Source: Caballeronia glathei (GTDB taxonomy: Bacteria; Pseudomonadota; Gammaproteobacteria; Burkholderiales; Burkholderiaceae). Taken from it: a stretch of 64,000 nucleotides of DNA. The notes under the pieces were generated by a model. It had not been told where the DNA came from. It saw only the letters and a program-made list of their open reading frames with translations, and searched no databases. The stretch is from positions 34,525-98,524 of the forward strand of contig NZ_JFHC01000027.1 in NCBI RefSeq assembly GCF_000698595.1. The letters run 5' to 3'. Positions 37,381 through 45,249 of this stretch are shown here, one piece after another. The translations under genes were made by a program, and so were the position numbers. Numbering within the stretch: the first letter of the stretch is position 1; each line of letters starts with the position of its first letter.

Positions 37381-37758
37381 CTATCGGATGAGCTTCGTCA
37401 ACGCGGCGATCTGTGCGGCGCATGCCTGATGCGCTTGCGTTTCCACTTCCCGGTATAGCCGCACGATGTTTTCGCCGACGGGCGTGAGCACGCATCCGCC
37501 GCCGCTTTGTCCGCCTTGTTCGGAAATCGTCGCAGGCGACTTGAGCGAGCGATTCAGCTCGTCTATCAGCAGCCATGCCCGTCGATAAGACATCCCGAGA
37601 CTTCGAGCGGCAGCCGAAATCGAGCCGTGCTCGTGCACGGCTTCGAGCAGCGCCACTTTGCCCGGCCCGAGCGCGACGGTGTCTCCCGTCCGGATGCGCA
37701 TCCGGAAGCGCACCTCGGGCCGGGGCAAGGCCTGCTTTGCTTTGACTGGTGTGATCAT
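37381..37758 (-). CDS. ModE-type DNA-binding protein without molybdate-binding domain
   Basis: 125 residues. The ModE winged HTH is clear: GPGKVALLEAVHEHGSISAAARSLGMSYRRAWLLIDELNRSL, then the GGGCVLTPVGENIVRLYRE wing and helix. E. coli ModE (262 residues) has this domain plus two TOBE/Mop domains; here the chain stops after the HTH part. A separate 139-residue di-Mop protein is 3 kb away. ATG at 37758; an in-frame ATG at 37770 adds four residues. It is divergent from the porin gene, with a near-perfect ModE box between them, so autoregulation is likely. Converges on the DUF2325 gene, 28 bp apart. Confidence 0.85.
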   Translation of the reverse strand: MITPVKAKQALPRPEVRFRMRIRTGDTVALGPGKVALLEAVHEHGSISAAARSLGMSYRRAWLLIDELNRSLKSPATISEQGGQSGGGCVLTPVGENIVRLYREVETQAHQACAAQIAALTKLIR

Positions 37759-37855
37759 GCCGCAAAGCATACACGAAGGGCATGACCCAAGTTGCGCGTG
37801 GAGTGTCTCAATGGCGCCACGTATCGCAAGTTCAGAGTTTACCAATGCTTTACGC

Positions 37856-37883
37856 ATCGTTATATTCACGAAAATATAGCGAT
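37856..37883. promoter_or_regulatory. ModE box 2, near-perfect palindrome
   Basis: ATCGTTATAT, eight bases, ATATAGCGAT. It matches the E. coli ModE consensus (ATCGnTATAT ... ATATAnCGAT) including the outer ATCG and CGAT. It lies 98 bp upstream of modE and about 180 bp upstream of the porin start, in their shared intergenic region. ModE bound to molybdate would act on one or both promoters here. Confidence 0.8.
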
Positions 37884-38063
37884 GCGACGTGCCATGCATC
37901 GCCCGAAGAACGAGTACTCGAACGGGAACGAAGCATCGCACCCGCAAGCGTCAAGCACGGCTGCGCGGCATGTCCTCATCGAAGCCGACGGAATCATCAA
38001 CGAAGCCAGACACCGGTGCGGTCGTGACCGGTTGTCGAACGGCGCATAACGAAGGGAAGACCA

Positions 38064-39236
38064 ATGAAGAAGATAGTGGCGGCGGCTGCCTTGGGCAGCA
38101 TCGGCGCGATGGCGCATGCGCAAGGCAGCGTGACGCTGTATGGCATTATCGACGCCGGCGTCACTTACGTGACGAACGCCGCGACCGCGACGGGGCATGA
38201 CGATCTGTTCAAATACGGCGACGGCGTGGCGCAGGGCAGCCGCTGGGGTCTGCGCGGCAGCGAGGATCTCGGCGGCGGAATGAAGGCGATCTTCATTCTG
38301 GAGAGCGGCTTCAGCTCCGGCGACGGCACGTTGCAGCAGGGCGGCGCGGAGTTCGGTCGACAGGCGTATGCGGGTGTGACGAAAGACGGCATCGGATCGG
38401 TAACGCTTGGCCGCCAGTACTCGTTCTCGACCGACTTTCTCGGCGCCAACTACACGATGGGTAGCCAGACGCCGGCAGGCAACTACGCGTATCACATCAA
38501 CGACGTGGACCAGCTGACGTCGAGCCGCATCAACAACGCGATCAAGTTCAGCAGCGCCAATTTCTCGGGCTTCACGTTCGGCGCCATGTACGGCTTCTCG
38601 AATCAGGCCGGAGCGTTCGCCGGTTCCCCGACCACCACGACCGCGGGCACGACGACGCAAGGCTCGTCGAGCGCGTACAGCTTCGGGCTGAACTACGCGG
38701 CGGGGCCGTTCGGCATCGGCGCGGCGTACACCAACATCCGCTTTCCGAACGGCGCGACGCCGGCGTTCAGCGTGAGCATTGCCAACGTCAACACGGGTGG
38801 CTTGCGCGATCTCGAAACGTACGGCGTCGGCACACGCTATGCGATCGGCTCGGGCCTGGTCTGGGCGAACTGGACGCATACGAAGTTCGAGCCGGTCACC
38901 GCTGGTACGTCGACGCTGAACAACTACGAAATCGGCGGCAAGTATGCGTTCACGGCGGCGTTGAGCGCGGGCCTCGGCTATACGTTCTCCAAGCTCGACG
39001 ACAACTTCGAAGGCAAGTGGCATCAGGTCAACGGCATGGTGGACTATGCGCTGTCCAAGCGCACCGATGTCTACGTGCTCGCCATCTATCAGAAGGCGTC
39101 GGGCAGCAATACGGTTGCCGGCCGCGACGTTCCGGTGCAGGCGGAGATCGGTTCGAGTTCGAGCTTCATCGGCAACTCGGGTGCGGGCGCGAACAATCAG
39201 TTCGCTGCTCGCGTGGGGCTGCGTCACAAGTTCTGA
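38064..39236 (+). CDS. Gram-negative porin, OmpC/OpcP type of Burkholderiales
   Basis: 390 residues. The signal peptide is MKKIVAAAALGSIGAMAHA, cut before QGSVTLYGIIDAGVTYV, the standard first beta strand of Burkholderia porins. The 16-strand barrel ends in the terminal GLRHKF, with the C-terminal phenylalanine needed for outer-membrane assembly. The constriction loop part includes GRQYSFSTDFLGANY. SD GAAGGGAAG precedes the ATG. A rho-independent terminator follows. Its promoter region carries a ModE box, so anion or molybdate uptake is a plausible role (inference). Confidence 0.93.
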   Translation: MKKIVAAAALGSIGAMAHAQGSVTLYGIIDAGVTYVTNAATATGHDDLFKYGDGVAQGSRWGLRGSEDLGGGMKAIFILESGFSSGDGTLQQGGAEFGRQAYAGVTKDGIGSVTLGRQYSFSTDFLGANYTMGSQTPAGNYAYHINDVDQLTSSRINNAIKFSSANFSGFTFGAMYGFSNQAGAFAGSPTTTTAGTTTQGSSSAYSFGLNYAAGPFGIGAAYTNIRFPNGATPAFSVSIANVNTGGLRDLETYGVGTRYAIGSGLVWANWTHTKFEPVTAGTSTLNNYEIGGKYAFTAALSAGLGYTFSKLDDNFEGKWHQVNGMVDYALSKRTDVYVLAIYQKASGSNTVAGRDVPVQAEIGSSSSFIGNSGAGANNQFAARVGLRHKF

Positions 39237-39301
39237 ACGGCGGGTTCGACCCGCATACGGTGTCTCCTCGGCAACCGCGTTGTGATATCCGATTGCCCTT
39301 C

Positions 39302-39337
39302 GAGCGCAACAGGCTCCGCCTGTTAGCGCTCTTTTTT
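39302..39337 (+). terminator. Rho-independent terminator after the porin gene
   Basis: GAGCGC-AACAGGC, a three-base loop, GCCTGTT-A-GCGCTC, then six T residues (39332-39337). The stem has 13 pairs with one bulged A. It is 66 bp after the porin stop, and 20 bp before the end of the convergent NifQ-like gene. Confidence 0.85.
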
Positions 39338-39356
39338 CATGCGGGCGGGCGCGAAG

Positions 39357-39938
39357 TCAGGCGCCGTCTGCGGGATAGCAAAGCGAGAAGTCCTCGCAGC
39401 CGGGGCAGCCCGGTGCGAACGTCGGCTCGCGTCCGTTGGCGAGCGCCACTTCCTGCGCGAGAAACTTCTTCCAGCGCAGATTCATTACGTTGCGCGCGAT
39501 CAGGCCGGGATAGTGGCGCTGCAGTATGCACGTCACGTCGTCGCGACCGTTCAGTCCCAGGTCCCGCCAGAGATGATCGGGCCTGAGGCATGCGGTGGCA
39601 ATGATCGTCGCGAGACACTGCGCATCGCCAACGTGCGTCGCCGCCGTGACGTCGTAATCCAGCAGCAACGCGCGCAATTCGCTCACGAAGCCCCAGTGCG
39701 GCGACCACGCCATCGCGGTCGGCACGTCGGCAAGCCGCTCGGCACGAGGAAAGTGCCGGGCCATCAACGCGTCGAGGGCGTCGCGGCTCAGGCCGAGCAG
39801 CAGGAGTTCGCCAAGGGGAAGCCTTGCGCCGATCAGGCGCGCGAACGCGATCGTATCGGCTGCGGCGGGGTCGAGCGCGCATGCGAGCAGCACGCGCGCG
39901 GCGCGTTCGTTCCCGGCGGCCGGCCCTGCATCGCTCAT
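39357..39938 (-). CDS. NifQ-like molybdenum protein lacking the first cysteine ligand
   Basis: 193 residues. NifQ supplies molybdenum for FeMo-cofactor assembly in nitrogen fixers. The family blocks are present: IIATACLRPDHLWRDLGLNGRDDVTCILQRHYPGL, NLRWKKFLAQEVALANG, and a C-terminal cysteine cluster. The usual CX4CX2CX5C becomes Thr173-X4-Cys178-X2-Cys181-X5-Cys187, so the first iron-sulfur ligand is missing. It starts inside the stop of the molybdopterin-fold gene (ATGA), hence translational coupling. No nif genes are present in the window. A role in general molybdenum handling is an inference from the ModE box upstream of the operon. Confidence 0.82.
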   Translation of the reverse strand: MSDAGPAAGNERAARVLLACALDPAAADTIAFARLIGARLPLGELLLLGLSRDALDALMARHFPRAERLADVPTAMAWSPHWGFVSELRALLLDYDVTAATHVGDAQCLATIIATACLRPDHLWRDLGLNGRDDVTCILQRHYPGLIARNVMNLRWKKFLAQEVALANGREPTFAPGCPGCEDFSLCYPADGA

Positions 39939-40420
39939 TGCCTCGATGCTCCGAGCACGAACGCTTCGACGCGCGCAAGGCGCTTCACATGCCGCGGCGC
40001 ACGCACGGTATCCGCGCCCGACACGAGCACCGGCAGGCCGTCTTCGACCGTGAGCGGCCGGTCCGCGCACGCATAGGCGACCAGCACGCTTTCGCCGATT
40101 GGGGAATTGAAAAGTTCGTGCCACGAGAACGTGACCGCATAGCCGTCGTGTCCGTGCGCGAGGAACACCGTGCGCTTGAAGTCAGCGCTTCCCGGGCGGC
40201 GCACGCCCGCGGCGTCGAGCAGCATGCGCAACTGCACGCCGCGATAGCGGTCGACGGTGCGGATGAACCGGCCGCTGGTAAAACAGGACAGATCGAACGG
40301 TTCGAGCATGACGCTTTCATATTCGCGCAACGCGGCGAGATCGAATGAAAGCGGTCGTTCGACCCTTCCTCCAATCGAGAGGACAGGTCCGGCGGGACGA
40401 AGCGGTGGTGAATCGTTCAT
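39935..40420 (-). CDS. Small molybdopterin-binding (sulfite-oxidase-fold) protein
   Basis: 161 residues, a short version of the SUOX/YedY molybdopterin domain. It has FDLSCFTSGRFIRTVDRYRGVQLRMLLDAAGV, with Cys46 in the position of the molybdenum-ligand cysteine, and FKRTVFLAHGHDGYAVTFSWHEL. No signal peptide is present, in contrast to periplasmic members. Such short proteins have no established reaction; binding of molybdopterin or Mo is assumed from the fold. First gene of the two-gene operon with the NifQ-like gene, with a ModE-like palindrome starting 45 bp upstream. Confidence 0.78.
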   Translation of the reverse strand: MNDSPPLRPAGPVLSIGGRVERPLSFDLAALREYESVMLEPFDLSCFTSGRFIRTVDRYRGVQLRMLLDAAGVRRPGSADFKRTVFLAHGHDGYAVTFSWHELFNSPIGESVLVAYACADRPLTVEDGLPVLVSGADTVRAPRHVKRLARVEAFVLGASRQ

Positions 40421-40464
40421 GTGCAGGCTCGCTGGGAATGCCAGATTGAGGCTGAAACGGAGGT

Positions 40465-40488
40465 CGTAATATCTTGGAGGATATTACG
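40465..40488. promoter_or_regulatory. ModE-box-like palindrome 3
   Basis: CGTAATAT, eight bases, ATATTACG, a perfect palindrome extending to nine bases per arm (CGTAATATC and GATATTACG). The CGnnATAT / ATATnnCG core and spacing match the two other sites. The fourth base is A where the ModE consensus has T, so a different regulator is possible. Located just upstream of the molybdopterin-fold/NifQ operon. Confidence 0.6.
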
Positions 40489-40696
40489 AACCACGGATCG
40501 TTGCATGTTTCAACGGCGCATGCCGGTCATGCCACGCGGCGTATGCAATGAACGATGTTGCGAAACTGAAAGGGGAAAAGAGGTGAAACGCCCTGACTCG
40601 CCTGAGCGGGACAGGGCGTCGCGAACCTGGCCGGCCGTACGGATGGCGGATCGTGCGCGTCCGTTGATCCGGCCGCATGTTGCCCGGAAATTCCGT

Positions 40697-41116
40697 TTAG
40701 TCGACAGCGATGATCACGCTCGACGCCTTGAACACGGCACTGGCCGGGCTGCCCTTGGCGAGGCCGAGGCGCGTCGCGCTGTCGTTCGTGATGATGGCCG
40801 CGATCTGCAGGGACCCGGCCGAGATCGTCACTTCGGTGTTGACAGCGCCCGTCTTGACGTCCGCGACGGTCCCGGAAAGCACGTTGCGCGTCGAAATTTT
40901 GGACGGATCGCTGTCGAGCATGACGATCACCGAAGACGCCTTGATGAGCGCCGACGCCTTCGCGCCAACCGCGAGGCCCAGCGTCTTCGTGCTTTCCTGC
41001 GTAACGACGGCGACGATCGTCGTACCGTCGACGCGCAGCGTGATTTCGTCGTTCACCGCGCCGGATTTGATCTCGGTGACTTCGCCCGAAAAATGGTTGC
41101 GTGCACTTGTTTTCAT
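40697..41116 (-). CDS. mop: Di-Mop (tandem TOBE) molybdate-binding protein
   Basis: 139 residues made of two Mop domains of about 68 residues: TSARNHFSGEVTEIKSGAVNDEITLRV...GLAVGAKASALIKASSVIVM and STRNVLSGTVADVKTGAVNTEVTISA...GLAKGSPASAVFKASSVIIAVD. Molbindins of this type bind molybdate or tungstate between subunits in the cytoplasm, for storage or for passing on. The ATG at 41116 has the SD AAGGAG eight bases upstream. Together with the 125-residue HTH-only ModE, its length adds to 264, nearly that of full ModE (262 residues in E. coli), with the same domain order. Confidence 0.92.
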   Translation of the reverse strand: MKTSARNHFSGEVTEIKSGAVNDEITLRVDGTTIVAVVTQESTKTLGLAVGAKASALIKASSVIVMLDSDPSKISTRNVLSGTVADVKTGAVNTEVTISAGSLQIAAIITNDSATRLGLAKGSPASAVFKASSVIIAVD

Positions 41117-41236
41117 CACATGTTCTCCTTGGTGAGCGGTCGGGTTGCCTACTGTAGCGCATTCTTCGCCACGGACACCCGGAGCAGCGGACGCAAGCCG
41201 CGCCGCGGCTCCCGATCAGGTTTGCGCACCGACTGT

Positions 41237-41271
41237 AATCTATTTCTGCGGCCGATTGCACAGAATAGATT
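41237..41271. promoter_or_regulatory. Inverted repeat, possible operator upstream of mop or the oxygenase gene
   Basis: aatctatttctg (41237-41248) and cagaatagatt (41261-41271) are inverted copies with one extra T in the left arm and a 12-base spacer. It is in the 277-bp gap between the divergent di-Mop and oxygenase genes. It does not match the ModE pattern. Confidence 0.4.
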
Positions 41272-41393
41272 CCCGCCCTCGAGTGTTATCCGCTGTGCGA
41301 GGCCACGGCTTGCCCGTCCGGGTAGCACGTGCTTCGCGCGCGAGAAGCGTTCAATCCCTGCTACGCGCGCGCCAGTTCCTGTCCGGAGAGTTC

Positions 41394-42620
41394 ATGAACC
41401 TTACCCAACACGCCGCGCCGCACCGCGCGGCGACTGTCGTCGATCTCGATCCGGTCGCGTCGGCATCCGCGCTGATTTCCTCGCTGAGGTCGCGCAGCGC
41501 GGAGACGGACGCGCTCGCGAAACTGCCCGACGAAACGATTACCGACATCGAAGGCGCCCGCCTGTTCGACCTGGTCGTCCCCAAAATATACGGCGGGCTG
41601 CAAGCTTCGCTCGACACATGGATGGACACCGTGGTGCAGCTCGGCAAGGGGGACGGCTCGACGGCATGGACGGTCGGGCTGCGCGCGGCGAGCACGTGGA
41701 TGTTCTTGACGGCGTTTCCGAAGCACGTCGTCGACGACGTGTTCGCCATCAGCCGCAAGCTTTCGGTCGCGAGCGTGCTCGTCCCGCGCAGGGTGAAGAC
41801 GCGGCGGGTGGATGGCGGCGTGGTGATCGAGGACGGACTGTGGGGCTTCAACAGCGGCGTGCTGCACGCGCAATGGGATCTGCTCGGCATTCCCATCCTG
41901 TCCGAAGACGGGCAGATCGTCGATCGCGGCGTCGCGCTCGTTCCGACCTCGCAGGTCACTCCGATGAACGACTGGAACACCATCGGCTTGCGCGGCAGCG
42001 GCAGCATCAGCGTGACGGCGAAAGACGTGTTCGTGCCGAGCGAACGTATTGCGCCGCTCTCAAAGATCCTGCGCGAAGACTACGCCTGCACTCATCTGCG
42101 CGATGCACCGCTCTACCGCATACCGCTCATTCCGCTGCTTGCAACCAATCTCGTGTTACCTGCGCTCGGCATGGCGAAGGCGGCGCTCGCGCTCTTCGTC
42201 GAAGGGATAGGGAAGCGGGGCATCGCGTACACGACCTACGACAGACAGGACGAAGCTGCGGTGACGCATCTCCAACTGGGTGAAGCGTCAGCGAAGATCG
42301 ACGCGGCTGAAAGCGTGATCAGGCGCTCGGTCACCGCGCTCGAAGCGAGCGGCGCGCGCGAGGCTGAGCGGATGACGCTCGATGAACGTACGCGCATCTG
42401 GCGCGATGCGGGATTCGCGAGCCAGCTGATCTGGGAAGCGGTGAACATGCTCGCGGGCGCCTCGGGCGGGTCGCTCGCGAACGTTGGCAATCCGATGACG
42501 CGGCTGTGGCTCGACGTTCGCGTGGCGGGCCTGCATGGGGCCATCTGCACCAGTACCACGATGGAGTTGTTCGGCCGGTTGCTGGCCGGCAAGAAGCCGA
42601 ATTCGCCGTTGCTGGTATGA
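41394..42620 (+). CDS. Acyl-CoA dehydrogenase-fold flavin-dependent oxygenase
   Basis: 408 residues. N-terminal helices are followed by a beta domain (SVASVLVPRRVKTRRVDGGVVIEDGLWGFNSGV, then DWNTIGLRGSGSISVTAKDVFVPSER) and a C-terminal helical domain. This layout fits group D flavin monooxygenases such as the oxygenase component of 4-hydroxyphenylacetate hydroxylase and NcnH-type hydroxylases, rather than true acyl-CoA dehydrogenases, because no catalytic glutamate context is seen (inference). ATG at 41394 is preceded by GGAGAG. No flavin reductase gene is beside it; the one at 17.7 kb could supply reduced flavin, but this is speculative. Confidence 0.82.
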   Translation: MNLTQHAAPHRAATVVDLDPVASASALISSLRSRSAETDALAKLPDETITDIEGARLFDLVVPKIYGGLQASLDTWMDTVVQLGKGDGSTAWTVGLRAASTWMFLTAFPKHVVDDVFAISRKLSVASVLVPRRVKTRRVDGGVVIEDGLWGFNSGVLHAQWDLLGIPILSEDGQIVDRGVALVPTSQVTPMNDWNTIGLRGSGSISVTAKDVFVPSERIAPLSKILREDYACTHLRDAPLYRIPLIPLLATNLVLPALGMAKAALALFVEGIGKRGIAYTTYDRQDEAAVTHLQLGEASAKIDAAESVIRRSVTALEASGAREAERMTLDERTRIWRDAGFASQLIWEAVNMLAGASGGSLANVGNPMTRLWLDVRVAGLHGAICTSTTMELFGRLLAGKKPNSPLLV

Positions 42621-43310
42621 GTGCGTGCGACGCGGGCCGAGGGTCGCGCGCGAAAGCGCCATGACTCGAGGCCTGCGTCGCGGACACGCTCTTCAATCGC
42701 AGGACATGCCTACGCCGATCGCGATAGGGAAAACCTGTCGGAACGCGCGGGCTTTCGGCGTCGGCTTGATCGGCTGAGAAAGGCGCCGGAGCATATAGCG
42801 GGAGCAAGCCGCCGCGCGCAGGTTCAACGTGAAGCCTGCGCACCGGGGACAGCGCTGCTCTCTCGACGACAATCACGATCAAGGCCGAACGCGCCGCCGC
42901 CTGTCTTCCGACTTGTTTTTGAGCCCATTGCGTTCAGAACATTTACGCGCAGCGAAACGCCGCGCTTGCTTCCACTCGCGCGCCTGTCTCCAGTTCGAGC
43001 CCGGCGGCACTCGCCGGCGACACGCCAGGTGAACGCCTAGCACCTTCGTATAGCGCGCTAAGACTCGCGACTATTCCTCTTGCAGTTGAGTTGAGCCACG
43101 GCCATACAGATGAACAATCCGCACGACGGCCTGACCATCCACAGGTATCGGATGACGCAACACTGGTGCGCCGGGGCAAGCCGTTTGTAGGCATTGGTTC
43201 CAGGCGGGCGGGGCGCTAGATTACAGCACGGCCCGCGCATCGATCTGGCGCTTCAGGCCTCGGTTTGCTCAATGTCTTTCTCACCACTGTCATCGAAAAA
43301 GGAATCTCCT
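42621..43310. other. Long intergenic region without recognisable gene
   Basis: 690 bp between the oxygenase and the exported hydrolase. Open frames here give low-complexity Arg/Ala-rich translations, typical of noncoding GC-rich DNA. No repeat, hairpin with T-run, or gene remnant was recognised. Confidence 0.4.
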
Positions 43311-44105
43311 GTGAAAATCTTGTCTCACGTCACTTCGGTCCTGGCACTGTCCGCCTGTTTCCTCGCATCGACGGGCGCAATGGCGCAGGACGCCAAAGCG
43401 CACCACACGCCGGTCAGGAATATTGTTCTGGTCCATGGCGCGTGGGTTGACGGCTCGGGCTGGAAGCCGGTCTACGACATCCTCACGAAGGACGGCTACC
43501 ACGTCAGTCTGGTTCAGGAACCGCTGACCTCGCTCGAAGACGACGTTGCCGCTGCCAAGCGCGTACTCGACCTGCAAAACGGCCCGACGATTCTGGTCGG
43601 CCACAGCTATGGCGGCTCGATCATCACCGAGGCCGGTGTGCATCCGAACGTCGTCGGACTGGTCTACGTCGCGGCGCATGCGCCGAATGTCGGCGAGGAC
43701 GAGGCGGCGCTCGGCAAGGGCAAGCCCAGCTATACGTCGAAACAGGCAGGCGCGATCGAGAAGACCAGCGACGGCTACACGTATCTGAACCCCGCAGACT
43801 TCCCGAAGGACTTCGCCGCGGATCTGCCGGCGAAGCAAGCCACGTTCGAAGCACATTCGCAGATGCTGACGGCCGCGAACGTCTTCGGGACGCCGATGAC
43901 GGCCGCTGCGTGGACCACGAAGCCGAGCTGGGGCATCGTGGCCGGCAACGACAAGATCATCAATCCGGATCTGGAGCGCTGGTACTACGCGCGCGCGCAT
44001 AGCCATACTACGGTCATTGCGGGCGCGAGCCACTCCGTGTACGAATCGCGGCCGAAGGAAGTCGCCGCTGTTATCGAGGACGCCGCGCGCCACGCGATGC
44101 AGTGA
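43311..44105 (+). CDS. Exported alpha/beta hydrolase
   Basis: 264 residues from the GTG at 43311, with SD (AAGGA) eight bases before it; an ATG at 43272 would spoil the signal peptide. Signal is VKILSHVTSVLALSACFLASTGAMA, so the protein is periplasmic. The oxyanion block NIVLVHGAWVDGSGW and nucleophile GHSYGGS are those of the EstC/salicylate-esterase-like branch; the histidine is in AGASHSVYES. Substrate unknown. It converges with the AraC gene, and a strong hairpin lies between. Confidence 0.88.
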   Translation: MKILSHVTSVLALSACFLASTGAMAQDAKAHHTPVRNIVLVHGAWVDGSGWKPVYDILTKDGYHVSLVQEPLTSLEDDVAAAKRVLDLQNGPTILVGHSYGGSIITEAGVHPNVVGLVYVAAHAPNVGEDEAALGKGKPSYTSKQAGAIEKTSDGYTYLNPADFPKDFAADLPAKQATFEAHSQMLTAANVFGTPMTAAAWTTKPSWGIVAGNDKIINPDLERWYYARAHSHTTVIAGASHSVYESRPKEVAAVIEDAARHAMQ

Positions 44106-44111
44106 GTTCCG

Positions 44112-44147
44112 GCGCGGCCGCACGCACGAGAAAGCGTACGGCCGCGC
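44112..44147. terminator. Strong GC-rich hairpin between convergent genes
   Basis: gcgcggccgcacgc and gcgtacggccgcgc pair over 14 positions with one mismatch, around an 8-base loop. No T-run follows on either strand, so it is terminator-like only by position, 7 bp after the hydrolase stop and 64 bp before the AraC stop. Confidence 0.45.
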
Positions 44148-44210
44148 TGTCGCGCAGAGCGCGGCGCACCGGACCCCATCCCGCCTGAAGCAGACAAGGC
44201 GCGCGGTGGC

Positions 44211-45113
44211 TCACGCTTCGTGCTGCGCGAAAGTCCCTCTCAAGGCCGCCACGTCCCGCCCCGGGGGCGCCCCGAACATGCGCGCGTATTCGCGGCTGAA
44301 TTGCGACGAGCTCTCATAGCCGACCCGGAACGCGGCGGTCTCGACTTTCGCAGAATCCTCCACCATCAATCGCCGCGCCTCGAGCAGACGCAGTTGCTTC
44401 TGGTACTGAAGCGGCGTCATCGACGTCAGTGTCTTGAACTCCCGATGAAACGCCGACGGGCTCATCTGCGCGATGAGTGCGAGGTCTTCGATCCGCAGCA
44501 ACTCGGTGAAGCGGTCGCGCAGCGCGTGAATCGCGCTGATGACGCGCTGGGCATGGCCGCTCGCCAGCGCGATCCTGGCGACGTCCGCGCCGCCAGGGCC
44601 GGTCAGCAGCCAGTAGCAGATTTCCCGCATGATCGACGGATAAAGGATGGGGATGGCCTTCGGCGTGTCGAGCAGGAGAAGCGCGCGGCGCACACAGTCG
44701 GCCAACGGGCCGTCGAGGTTCGTGACGAACACGCCCGCGCCGGCGTCCGCGTCCGATTGCGGCGGCGCGTGCAGCGCCTCCATTACCTCGCGCATGACGG
44801 CGAGTTCGAATTCGATGACGACGCCGAGAAACGGCTTGCTCGGGCTTGCCTCGACGATCCGGCCGAGCGCGGGCATTTCCACGTTGACGACGAGCGCCTG
44901 GCCCGCGCGGTATTCGAGGCGGCGCTCGCCGCAGATCATCCACTTCGTGCCCTGAACGGCGGCGCATAGCGCTGGCTTGTAGATCATGTGAGAGGGCGCT
45001 CTCTCACCATTCGCGCGAAGGATGGTGAGCCCTTCGATGGCCGTTGTGAACGGACCGTCGCCCGCCCGTGCATCGGTATAGCGCTGAATCATTTCGACCA
45101 GAACATCTGACAT
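44211..45113 (-). CDS. AraC-family regulator
   Basis: 300 residues. An N-terminal AraC_N-type sensor domain (about 30-180, MIYKPALCAAVQGTKWMICGERRLEYRAGQALVVNVEMPA) is followed by the double HTH (about 195-290: FTELLRIEDLALIAQMSPSAFHREFKTLTSMTPLQYQKQLRLLEARRLM...VGYESSSQFSREYARMFG). ATG at 45113 with SD AAAGGAAAG. It is divergent from the SDR gene, 136 bp apart, and is the probable activator of it. Confidence 0.92.
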   Translation of the reverse strand: MSDVLVEMIQRYTDARAGDGPFTTAIEGLTILRANGERAPSHMIYKPALCAAVQGTKWMICGERRLEYRAGQALVVNVEMPALGRIVEASPSKPFLGVVIEFELAVMREVMEALHAPPQSDADAGAGVFVTNLDGPLADCVRRALLLLDTPKAIPILYPSIMREICYWLLTGPGGADVARIALASGHAQRVISAIHALRDRFTELLRIEDLALIAQMSPSAFHREFKTLTSMTPLQYQKQLRLLEARRLMVEDSAKVETAAFRVGYESSSQFSREYARMFGAPPGRDVAALRGTFAQHEA

Positions 45114-45249
45114 ATGAAGCTTTCCTTTGCGTAGTCAGATATGACCTGTCCCGAGCAGGATCAGGCAGGAAACAGGCGAGATCCGGCATTCAATGTGTCG
45201 CCGGGAAGGCTTATCGTGCATCCCACGAGATCAAACCCGGGAACACACC

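Noticed and set aside
35524..41116. A nitrogen-fixation (nif) cluster
   Set aside because: Only a NifQ-like protein is present, with a changed cysteine motif. No nifHDKENB or fix genes are in the window, so a molybdenum-handling locus is the better description.
42621..43040. A 139-codon + strand open frame in the long gap after the flavin oxygenase gene
   Set aside because: The translation is Arg/Ala/Ser-rich without pattern, with no SD and no conserved block; typical noncoding GC-rich sequence.
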